Source: Prevotellaceae bacterium (GTDB lineage Bacteria > Bacteroidota > Bacteroidia > Bacteroidales > UBA932). Taken from it: 5,546 nt of DNA. Where the stretch lies: assembly GCA_031273285.1 (NCBI GenBank), contig JAISSE010000336.1:1-5546 (forward strand). The letters are read 5' to 3'. The position numbers and the translations under genes are program-made. The notes below the pieces were generated by a model. It saw nothing but the letters and a program-made list of their open reading frames with translations. It was not told the DNA's origin and did no database searches. Each line of letters starts with the position of its first letter. Within the stretch, counting starts at the first letter, position 1. Positions 1 to 5,546 of this stretch are shown piece after piece.

Positions 1-588
1 GCCGACTCAATGAACAGGGTTCTGGCGGAGTACGGATATCCGCAATATAATTATAATCAGTATAAATACTTTGTAGGCAACGGAATAAGACGGCTTGTGG
101 AGAGATGTGTGCCGCCAGAATACGGAACTTTCGAAAATACGGAAAAGATTTTCCGGACAATGATTGAGGTTTACGGGAATAACTGTGTAAACAAGACCCG
201 CATATACGATGGTATCGGCGAATTGCTGGACGGCTTGTCGGCAAAAGGGATAAAAACGGCGATTCTCTCGAACAAAACCGACAGTATCACGCAAACGATA
301 TGCGATAAGCTGTTCGGCGACCGGCATTTCGAAATAATACTCGGCGCTACGAACAATTTCCCGAAAAAACCGAATCCCGCATCGGCTCTTTTTGTTGCCG
401 AAAAACTTGTTACAGCGCCGGAAGACGTTTTTTATCTGGGAGATACAAGTATAGATATGGAAACGGCTTCTGCCGCGGGATTTTTCCCCGCAGGCACGTC
501 GTGGGGATTCCGTCCGACAGAGGAACTGCTCAGCTTTGGCGCACTGTTTATCGCCAGTCATCCTACCGATTGTTTGAGTTTTTTTTGA
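1..588 (+). CDS. HAD-superfamily hydrolase, phosphoglycolate phosphatase-like (5' partial)
   Basis: Probably a cytoplasmic phosphatase that hydrolyses a small phosphorylated metabolite through an aspartyl-phosphate intermediate. The frame is open from base 1 and shows 195 codons. The ATG at position 10 aligns inside the family's first helix (ADSMNRVLAEYGYP), so it is an internal Met, and about 20 residues including the nucleophile motif DxDGT lie off the left edge. Visible residues 15-75 form a helical cap with the family's VGNG motif near residue 25. Motif II is ILSNK (Ser 90), motif III is the Lys of PKKPNP (Lys 123), and motif IV is GDTSIDM (Asp 148 and Asp 152). The C-terminal GTSWGFRPTEEL also fits the phosphoglycolate phosphatase (Gph) group. 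The catalytic residues in view are intact. Substrate cannot be told from sequence: phosphoglycolate, pyrophosphate and nucleotide phosphatases share this pattern. The gene converges with the minus-strand cluster. Confidence 0.9.
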   Translation, partial: ADSMNRVLAEYGYPQYNYNQYKYFVGNGIRRLVERCVPPEYGTFENTEKIFRTMIEVYGNNCVNKTRIYDGIGELLDGLSAKGIKTAILSNKTDSITQTICDKLFGDRHFEIILGATNNFPKKPNPASALFVAEKLVTAPEDVFYLGDTSIDMETASAAGFFPAGTSWGFRPTEELLSFGALFIASHPTDCLSFF

Positions 589-613
589 AACGCCGGACGG
601 CGTTATTTTTATT
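589..613 (+). terminator. Probable intrinsic terminator of the HAD phosphatase gene
   Basis: It begins immediately after the stop codon. A perfect 6-bp stem (AACGCC at 589-594, GGCGTT at 599-604) encloses a 4-base loop and is followed by the T-rich tail ATTTTTATT. On the other strand the hairpin is followed by an A run, so it should work only for the plus-strand gene. The stem is short, so efficiency is uncertain. Confidence 0.65.
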
Positions 614-663
614 GCCGCTGTGTCGGAAGGCAACGGACAATCTCATGGTAATCACGGATTAAT

Positions 664-819
664 AACCTGAGTTCCGAATAAGAAAAGTGCCCGAATCGCT
701 TTGTGTCAAATATTGTTGCCCGCAGGGCATAATCATCCCCCTGTGTGTCTACTTTTTGTCATGGGTGTTTATACTGTGATATGCAAGTCCTTCGGACATC
801 CTTATCCGGAACTCGGGTT
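664..819. repeat. Inverted-repeat pair bounding a 156-bp segment; candidate miniature mobile element
   Basis: The arm at 664-682 (AACCTGAGTTCCGAATAAG) matches the reverse complement of 801-819 at 17 of 19 positions. Both differences are transitions, so each strand's RNA would gain one G-U pair. The 118 bp between the arms encodes nothing recognisable but contains a perfect 5-bp hairpin (TGCCC 717-721, GGGCA 725-729). TTAA occurs next to the left arm (659-662) and overlapping the end of the right arm (819-822); this could be a target duplication or chance in AT-rich DNA. It could be a non-autonomous transposon remnant, an intergenic repeat of the species or a long-range RNA hairpin. The inverted repeat is directly seen; its nature is inferred. 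Confidence 0.5.
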
Positions 820-835
820 TAAAAGCAATTCAGCA

Positions 836-870
836 CACAGATGCCGCAGATTGGACGGATTTTCGCAGAT
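836..870. repeat. Short intergenic repeat of GCAGAT-like units
   Basis: Four related heptamers start at 836 (CACAGAT), 845 (CGCAGAT), 854 (GACGGAT) and 864 (CGCAGAT), giving a period of 9-10 bp, close to one helical turn. From memory, similar strings of CGCAGATT and CACAGATT units are scattered between genes in many Bacteroidota genomes; I could not check this. No function is known to me. Confidence 0.45.
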
Positions 871-885
871 AAATAAAAGAATCTT

Positions 886-902
886 CATACATCATACATC
901 AT
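886..902. repeat. Seven-bp tandem repeat (CATACAT, about 2.4 copies)
   Basis: Two exact copies of CATACAT (886-892 and 893-899) are followed by a partial copy CAT. The block ends three bases before the stop codon of the exporter gene, just outside the coding sequence. It is short enough to be chance or slippage. Confidence 0.4.
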
Positions 903-905
903 CCT

Positions 906-2105
906 TCAAAATCCCGCGACATACCCCGTCAGTCCGACAATCAGTCCCGTTGCTGCGGCAATCAGTTTCATTTTCACGAAACTTCTTTTTGATTCGGCTA
1001 ACAGTGGCAGTCCCGAATGTCCGTTCTGCACAATCGAATTTGCAAGCAGGATGCTGAACGGGATGCTGCCTTCGACGAACAGGGATATGAAAATGATGTG
1101 AGGACCCGATTCCGGTATCAGCCCTATGGCTAAAGCCATCAGCAGCATTACCGGCAGATTGTCGTTCATCCATTCGTCGTAATGCACAAACAGACCGAGC
1201 AGGTATATGAGCATCAGAGAGCCGAATGTCCATGTAAACACACGTAGCAGATGCCTGTATATCACATGGCGTAGAATATGTTCGTTCAAAAAATGCTCCG
1301 TAACCGACAGTACCATGACAAAAGCCGCTCCGGCGATAAACAGAAACAGGATATTCAGCCATCTTTCGCTGAAAATATTGCCGTGCGAATGAGTATGGCG
1401 GACATGCTCATGGTCGTGGTCGGGCGCGGATATTTCGTCGTGATTATGATGGTCGTGATTATGCCGACCGTCGATGGTTGCCTCGTTTGCATGGATACAT
1501 GTCAGGTCGTCGGAGGAATGCTGATGTTCCAAAAGTCCGAGACCCAGACTTAGCATGAAAACGACGATTCCCGACAGGATAACGATGCGCGTCAAAGACA
1601 AATGCCTTATATTATGCAAAATATCGGATGTAGCCCGTTCGGAATGATGCCCGTGTATCGAATGGATTTCCAGATTGTGGTCGAAATGTTTCGGAACGGC
1701 ATCGGTTTTCGCCATGAAAGCGTTTATCGCAAACCCCGCGGCTATTGCGAGTAAAAAGGTCAGCAGTTTTATCAGCAGAGCATGTCCGGGCATAGAGGCA
1801 AACATCACGAAAGTTTCGTCGCCGGTATCCGAAATCATGGCTGCGACCAGACCTCCGAGATTGAAGATATTGTGCGAAAACAGCGAGACGGCGGCAAAAC
1901 CGCCCATACATCCCGGAATCAATCCCAAAGCGCTTCCCAAAAGCACCTGTTTGACCGGCGATTTCTGTATGTCGCCGAGCCGGCGTCCTCTGGTTGCGAC
2001 GTTGACATATTCGATAATCAACATCATGATTATGACCAGTCCGGTTATGTAAACCGAATTTTTGAAAATTTCCGCAAATTCCGAAAACCGAAACTCTTCA
2101 AACAT
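906..2105 (-). CDS. Putative ten-helix heavy-metal (possibly manganese) exporter, ArsP_2-like
   Basis: Inner-membrane protein of 399 aa resembling the family described as a putative 10-TM heavy-metal exporter (Pfam ArsP_2), some members of which are annotated as putative manganese transporters. Hydrophobic segments lie near residues 17-34, 51-76, 80-104, 108-130, 170-192, 247-268, 286-308, 316-343, 345-360 and 377-399, giving ten helices. Two halves are apparent: residues 61-104 and 328-371 align without gaps at 12 of 44 positions, both starting with GLIP and sharing SLF. The linker between the halves (194-241) has 14 histidines, and a second cluster (140-154) has six. The basic loop at 35-50 suggests that the long linker is cytoplasmic. 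The ATG lies 21 bp after the acetyltransferase stop with only a weak AGGG upstream, so the gene is probably cotranscribed. Family is fairly sure from remembered motifs; metal and direction of transport are inferred. Confidence 0.8.
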   Translation of the reverse strand: MFEEFRFSEFAEIFKNSVYITGLVIIMMLIIEYVNVATRGRRLGDIQKSPVKQVLLGSALGLIPGCMGGFAAVSLFSHNIFNLGGLVAAMISDTGDETFVMFASMPGHALLIKLLTFLLAIAAGFAINAFMAKTDAVPKHFDHNLEIHSIHGHHSERATSDILHNIRHLSLTRIVILSGIVVFMLSLGLGLLEHQHSSDDLTCIHANEATIDGRHNHDHHNHDEISAPDHDHEHVRHTHSHGNIFSERWLNILFLFIAGAAFVMVLSVTEHFLNEHILRHVIYRHLLRVFTWTFGSLMLIYLLGLFVHYDEWMNDNLPVMLLMALAIGLIPESGPHIIFISLFVEGSIPFSILLANSIVQNGHSGLPLLAESKRSFVKMKLIAAATGLIVGLTGYVAGF

Positions 2106-2126
2106 CAGCCCTGCTGTCTATTGTTT

Positions 2127-2777
2127 TCACACCAAATGTATCTTGCGCAAATTTTTCCTGAGCCGGGCAATCCTTTTTGGCGACAGTACCTTTTCCGGAA
2201 TCATTTCTCCGGCGGGATTCCCGACGGCAGTATTTTCTTCGGCGGATTTATGCTTTTCGGGGTCATACAGCATCCCGGTGCAGAGGCACATGCGTCGGTT
2301 ATTTTCCTGAAGGATATAGTAATTCCGGCAACCTTCGCAACCTTTCCAAAAATCGTGGTCGTCGGTGAGTTCCGAAAAAGTTACCGGCACATATCCGAGT
2401 TCGGAATTTAGCTTCATCACCGCCAAACCGGTTGTGATACTGAATATTTTCGCATCGGGATACAGCTTCCGCGAAAGGTCGAATACCGCCCGTTTGATTT
2501 TTCGCGCCAGTCCCGTATTTCTGTAATCGGGATCGACAATAAGCCCGGAATTGGCAACAAACCGTTTATGCTGCCACGATTCGATGTAGCTGAACCCAAC
2601 CAGACGGTCGCCGTCAATTGCCACAATCGCCTTTCCTTCTTCCATTTTTTTCGCGACATATTCGGGCGACCTTTTTGCAATACCCGTACCGCGTTTCAGC
2701 GCCGATTCGTATATCAGGCTGCATACCGCTTCGGCATACTTCACATGCGATTTGTTTGCGACAATAATTTCCACCAT
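2127..2777 (-). CDS. GNAT-family N-acetyltransferase, Bacteroidota arginine-operon type
   Basis: Probable soluble acyl-CoA-dependent N-acyltransferase of 216 aa. The acyl-CoA loop is RNTGLA (residues 86-91, the R-x-x-G-x-A pattern), preceded by the strand SGLIVDPDY. RGTGIAKR, YIESW, AVMKLNSELGY and PVTFSELTDD match, from memory, the GNAT protein encoded beside argG in Bacteroides, a candidate for the first step of arginine synthesis by acylating glutamate. Bacteroides uses succinylated intermediates at the ornithine transcarbamylase step, so the acyl donor could be succinyl-CoA. Four cysteines (147, 150, 164, 166) form CxxC and CxC pairs that could bind zinc. A basic tail (about 177-216) extends beyond the core. 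I chose the ATG at 2777 over an in-frame TTG at 2792, because remembered homologues begin at this Met. The gene lies 23 bp after ppdK. No arg gene is in view, so the arginine role is inference. Confidence 0.85.
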   Translation of the reverse strand: MVEIIVANKSHVKYAEAVCSLIYESALKRGTGIAKRSPEYVAKKMEEGKAIVAIDGDRLVGFSYIESWQHKRFVANSGLIVDPDYRNTGLARKIKRAVFDLSRKLYPDAKIFSITTGLAVMKLNSELGYVPVTFSELTDDHDFWKGCEGCRNYYILQENNRRMCLCTGMLYDPEKHKSAEENTAVGNPAGEMIPEKVLSPKRIARLRKNLRKIHLV

Positions 2778-2800
2778 TTTCTCAAAATACAATCCGTTTT

Positions 2801-5539
2801 TTATTTTTTCGACTTGATAGCCGCCTGCGCCGCAGCCAGCCTTGCCACAGGCACGCGATAGGGCGAACAGCTCACATAATTAAGCCCCACCGTATGGCAA
2901 AATTCCACCGACGAAGGTTCTCCTCCATGTTCTCCGCAGATACCCACTTTCAGCAGGGGACGTACCGTGCGCCCTTTCAATGCTGCCATCGAGATTAACT
3001 GTCCGACGCCCTTGCGGTCAAGTACCTGAAAAGGATCGGTTTTCAGTATTCCCTTGTCGAGATATATCGGAAGGAATTTACTGATGTCGTCGCGCGAATA
3101 GCCGTAAGTCAGCTGAGTGAGATCGTTGGTGCCGAACGAGAAAAATTCGGCGGATTCGGCTATTCTGTCGGCGGTCAGGGCAGCTCTGGGGACTTCAATC
3201 ATCGACCCTATTTTGTATTCGATTCTGTCGCCCATTTCCAGAAACACCTTTTCGGCGGTGGTACGTATGATTTCTTCCTGAAATTTCATTTCGTACAATA
3301 TTCCCGTCAGGGGCACCATTATTTCGGGTATGGAATTTATGCCTTTTTTCTTCAATGTCAGTACAGCCTGCAATACGGCTCTTGTCTGCATTTCGGTGAT
3401 TTCGGGATATGTGTTTGCCAGACGGCAGCCGCGATGTCCGAGCATGGGGTTGGTTTCGTGCAGCGACTCGACTTTATGGCGGATAATCCTGACCGGCACA
3501 TTCATTACCTGCGACATCTCTTCCTGTCCCCTGTCGTTGTGGGGTAAAAATTCGTGCAGCGGCGGATCCAGCAGCCGCACAATCACCGGGAGGTCGTGCA
3601 TGACCGCAAATATTTCCTCGAAATCCTTTTGCTGCAGAGGCAAAAGTTTATCCAGAGCCTTGCGCCTGTCTTCGGTGGTTTCGGCAAGAATCATTTCCCT
3701 CATGGGGATAATTTTGTCTTCCTTGAAAAACATGTGTTCCGTGCGGCACAGACCGATGCCTTCGGCGCCGAACCGTCTTGCCGTAGCGGCGTCTTCGGGA
3801 GTATCGGCATTGGCTCTTACCTGCAGGTGGGCATATCTTCCCGCCAGTTCCATGAGTTTCTTGAAATCGTCGCCCGGTTCGGCAGGTTTGGTTTTCACTT
3901 TGCCTTCGTACACTTCGCCTGTCGATCCGTTCAGCGAAATCCATTCGCCTTCCCGGTACTGCTTCCCGTTAACGGTCATAATGCGCTGCTTGTAGTCGAT
4001 ATTCAGCCCGTTGGCTCCCGACACGCAGCATTTACCCATTCCGCGAGCCACAACCGCCGCATGGGAAGTCATTCCGCCGCGGGCAGTCAGTATTCCCTGC
4101 GCAACATTCATTCCCCTCAAATCTTCGGGCGACGTTTCTATCCGCACCAGAATCAATTGAGTCTCGCTATCTTCCTTATGCCGTAATTCCGCATCTTCGG
4201 CAAAGAAAACAATCTGCCCCGAAGCCGCGCCCGGCGAAGCGGGCAACCCTTTTGTAACAACGGTAACTTTATGCAAGTCTTCCAGATCGAACACGGGATG
4301 CAAAAGTTCATCGATTTTTTCAGGCTCGACTCTAAGCACCGCTTCGTCTTCCTTCAATATGCCCTGATTGAGCATTTCCATGGCAACCCTCACGGCAGCG
4401 GCGCCCGTACGTTTGGCGTTGCGAGTCTGCAACATCCACAGTTTGCCGTCCTGAATGGTGAACTCCAAATCCTGCATGTCCCTGTAATGATCTTCCAGCT
4501 TTTGTTGCAGCTCCATCAAATCATTATAGGCTTCGGGCATGGTTTCCTCCAGCGAAGGAGCCTCGGCTTTTCTTTTTTCTTCGGATATATCCTGAAGTTT
4601 TGCCCAGCGACGCGAGCCTTCCAGAGTAATTTGCTGAGGGGTACGGATGCCGGCAACAACATCTTCGCCCTGAGCGTTAATGAGATATTCGCCGTTGAAA
4701 ATATTTTCGCCTGTAGCGGCATCCCGCGTGAACGCCACTCCGGTTGCCGATTTTTCGCCCATGTTGCCGAATACCATGGCTTGAACGTTGACCGCCGTTC
4801 CCCATTCCTGAGGTATCTTGTTCAGTTTGCGATACAGAATGGCGCGGTCGTTCATCCAGCTGTCGAACACCGCCATAACGGCGCCCCACAACTGTTGCCA
4901 GGGGTCGGTCGGGAAATCGTTGCCCGTTTTTTCCCTGACAACCGTCTTGAAACGTGTTACCAGTTCCTTCAGGTCGTCGGCAGAAAGCTCGGTATCCAAA
5001 GCCACCCGTTTCTCCTTCTTAATCTCGTCGATAATCTCTTCGAACGGATCCTTGGCTTCCTTGTTTTCGGGTTTCAGACCGAGAACCACATCTCCGTACA
5101 TCTGCACGAACCGACGATACGAATCCCATGCAAACCGCGGATTTCCACTCTTTTTCGCGATGACTTCCACAGCATGGTCGTTTAATCCGAGGTTGAGGAT
5201 GGTATCCATCATGCCCGGCATCGAAGCTCTCGCACCCGACCGAACGGACACGAGCAGGGGGTTATCGTTGTCGGCAAATTTCGCCCCGCCGACAGCGGCT
5301 TCCACCCGATGCATCGCATCTCTCACTTCGTCGATAATCGTTTCTGTCACTTTATCTTTCCCGTGTATGTAATATTCATTACAAACTTCCGTGGTGATGG
5401 TGAAGCCCGGAGGAACAGGGACTCCGATAAGGTTCATTTCCGCCAGATTTGCTCCTTTTCCTCCAAGCAGTTCTCTCATACTTTCATTTCCTTCAGCAGT
5501 CTTATTACCAAAGAAATAGACGCGCTTTTTTCGTTCCAT
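2801..5539 (-). CDS. ppdK: Pyruvate, phosphate dikinase
   Basis: Cytoplasmic enzyme (EC 2.7.9.1) that reversibly converts pyruvate, ATP and phosphate to phosphoenolpyruvate, AMP and pyrophosphate; in anaerobes it often runs toward ATP. All domains are present in 912 aa. The N-terminal ATP-binding domain (about 1-380) has LLGGKGANLAEM and VSVRSGARASMPGMMDT. The swivelling phosphohistidine domain (about 425-550) has GGMTSHAAV with catalytic His 493 and the neighbouring Thr 491 that regulatory kinases modify in some homologues. The C-terminal pyruvate barrel (about 560-912) has Arg 599 (GLCRTEHMFF), Arg 655, metal ligands Glu 782 and Asp 806, and catalytic Cys 868 (GICGEHGG). Relative to the 874-aa Clostridium symbiosum enzyme, as I recall it, there are about 38 extra residues before the catalytic His, over half of them near 307-330. 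The ATG at 5539 matches the family N-terminus. Only 7 bp of upstream sequence is visible, so the promoter is out of view. It heads the visible cluster. Confidence 0.98.
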   Translation of the reverse strand: MERKKRVYFFGNKTAEGNESMRELLGGKGANLAEMNLIGVPVPPGFTITTEVCNEYYIHGKDKVTETIIDEVRDAMHRVEAAVGGAKFADNDNPLLVSVRSGARASMPGMMDTILNLGLNDHAVEVIAKKSGNPRFAWDSYRRFVQMYGDVVLGLKPENKEAKDPFEEIIDEIKKEKRVALDTELSADDLKELVTRFKTVVREKTGNDFPTDPWQQLWGAVMAVFDSWMNDRAILYRKLNKIPQEWGTAVNVQAMVFGNMGEKSATGVAFTRDAATGENIFNGEYLINAQGEDVVAGIRTPQQITLEGSRRWAKLQDISEEKRKAEAPSLEETMPEAYNDLMELQQKLEDHYRDMQDLEFTIQDGKLWMLQTRNAKRTGAAAVRVAMEMLNQGILKEDEAVLRVEPEKIDELLHPVFDLEDLHKVTVVTKGLPASPGAASGQIVFFAEDAELRHKEDSETQLILVRIETSPEDLRGMNVAQGILTARGGMTSHAAVVARGMGKCCVSGANGLNIDYKQRIMTVNGKQYREGEWISLNGSTGEVYEGKVKTKPAEPGDDFKKLMELAGRYAHLQVRANADTPEDAATARRFGAEGIGLCRTEHMFFKEDKIIPMREMILAETTEDRRKALDKLLPLQQKDFEEIFAVMHDLPVIVRLLDPPLHEFLPHNDRGQEEMSQVMNVPVRIIRHKVESLHETNPMLGHRGCRLANTYPEITEMQTRAVLQAVLTLKKKGINSIPEIMVPLTGILYEMKFQEEIIRTTAEKVFLEMGDRIEYKIGSMIEVPRAALTADRIAESAEFFSFGTNDLTQLTYGYSRDDISKFLPIYLDKGILKTDPFQVLDRKGVGQLISMAALKGRTVRPLLKVGICGEHGGEPSSVEFCHTVGLNYVSCSPYRVPVARLAAAQAAIKSKK

Positions 5540-5546
5540 AATAAAT

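Larger units (their letters stand above)
614..905. other. Convergent intergenic region without a credible gene
   Basis: The two flanking genes point at each other here. The only open frame of note, on the plus strand from 701, has an unnatural composition, no family resemblance, and runs into the 3' end of the exporter gene, so I do not call it. The region holds an inverted-repeat pair (664-682 and 801-819), a small hairpin between them (717-729), GCAGAT-like repeats (836-870) and a 7-bp tandem repeat (886-902). No clear intrinsic terminator for the minus-strand genes is visible: the 717-729 hairpin lacks a U tract on either strand. Confidence 0.7.

Noticed and set aside
7..633. 208-codon minus-strand open frame
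   Set aside because: It is antisense to the phosphatase gene, whose HAD motifs II to IV establish the real coding strand.
717..729. Hairpin as a terminator for the minus-strand genes
   Set aside because: The stem is only 5 bp, lies about 180 bp beyond the exporter stop and has no U tract on the minus strand.
701..1057. 118-codon plus-strand open frame in and beyond the intergenic region
   Set aside because: It overlaps the 3' end of the exporter gene on the opposite strand, crosses the repeat elements and shows no family motif or ribosome binding site.
2106..2126. Manganese riboswitch ahead of the exporter gene
   Set aside because: Such riboswitches precede some metal exporter genes, but here only 21 bp separates the exporter from the upstream gene, too little for one.
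1782..2411. 209-codon plus-strand open frame
   Set aside because: It runs antisense across the exporter and acetyltransferase genes, both of which are supported by family motifs.
2778..2792. Upstream TTG start for the acetyltransferase, adding five residues
   Set aside because: It is in frame and only 8 bp after the ppdK stop, but the ATG at 2777 matches the remembered N-terminus of homologues and needs no rare start codon.
3330..4186. Two overlapping plus-strand open frames of 221 and 210 codons
   Set aside because: Both are antisense to the conserved core of ppdK and overlap each other in different frames; compositions are Ser-, Phe- and His-rich in the way shadow frames usually are.
4271..5185. 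304-codon open frame on the plus strand
   Set aside because: It lies wholly antisense to ppdK, whose motifs are intact throughout, and its translation has no recognisable family. It is an open shadow frame caused by codon bias.
1..5546. A new defence, mobile or biosynthetic system
   Set aside because: All four genes belong to recognisable housekeeping or transport families, are intact apart from truncation at the window edge, and no CRISPR array, recombinase, toxin-antitoxin pair, reverse transcriptase or nuclease is visible.

Overview
The window looks like ordinary chromosomal DNA from a member of the Bacteroidota, probably Bacteroidales. The grounds are a pyruvate, phosphate dikinase with an insertion I associate with Bacteroidota homologues, an acetyltransferase of the type found in Bacteroidales arginine operons, and starts without strong Shine-Dalgarno sequences. 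The taxonomic call is inference from remembered sequences; no search was run.

Layout: (1) Positions 1-588, plus strand: the 3' part of a HAD-superfamily phosphatase resembling phosphoglycolate phosphatase. Its N-terminus with the nucleophile motif lies before the window. A short hairpin with a T-rich tail follows it. (2) Positions 589-905: a convergent intergenic region with no credible gene. It holds a pair of 19-bp inverted repeats 118 bp apart, a short block of repeated GCAGAT-like units and a 7-bp tandem repeat, so it looks like a site where small repetitive elements have accumulated. (3) Positions 906-5539, minus strand: three closely spaced genes read from right to left. They are ppdK (912 aa), a GNAT acetyltransferase (216 aa, 23-bp gap) and a ten-helix putative metal exporter of the ArsP_2 type (399 aa, 21-bp gap). 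The spacing suggests one transcript, whose promoter would lie beyond the right edge.

The three minus-strand genes have no obvious common pathway. PpdK interconverts pyruvate and phosphoenolpyruvate in central metabolism. The acetyltransferase resembles the candidate first enzyme of Bacteroidota arginine synthesis, but no arg gene is in view. The exporter probably removes a divalent metal, possibly manganese; a link to metal-dependent PpdK is only speculation. All three genes look intact. I see no CRISPR, tRNA, rRNA, phage or complete insertion sequence, and no convincing new multi-gene system. The points most worth a second look are the histidine-rich linker of the exporter, the four-cysteine motif of the acetyltransferase outside an arginine operon, and the inverted-repeat element between the convergent genes.
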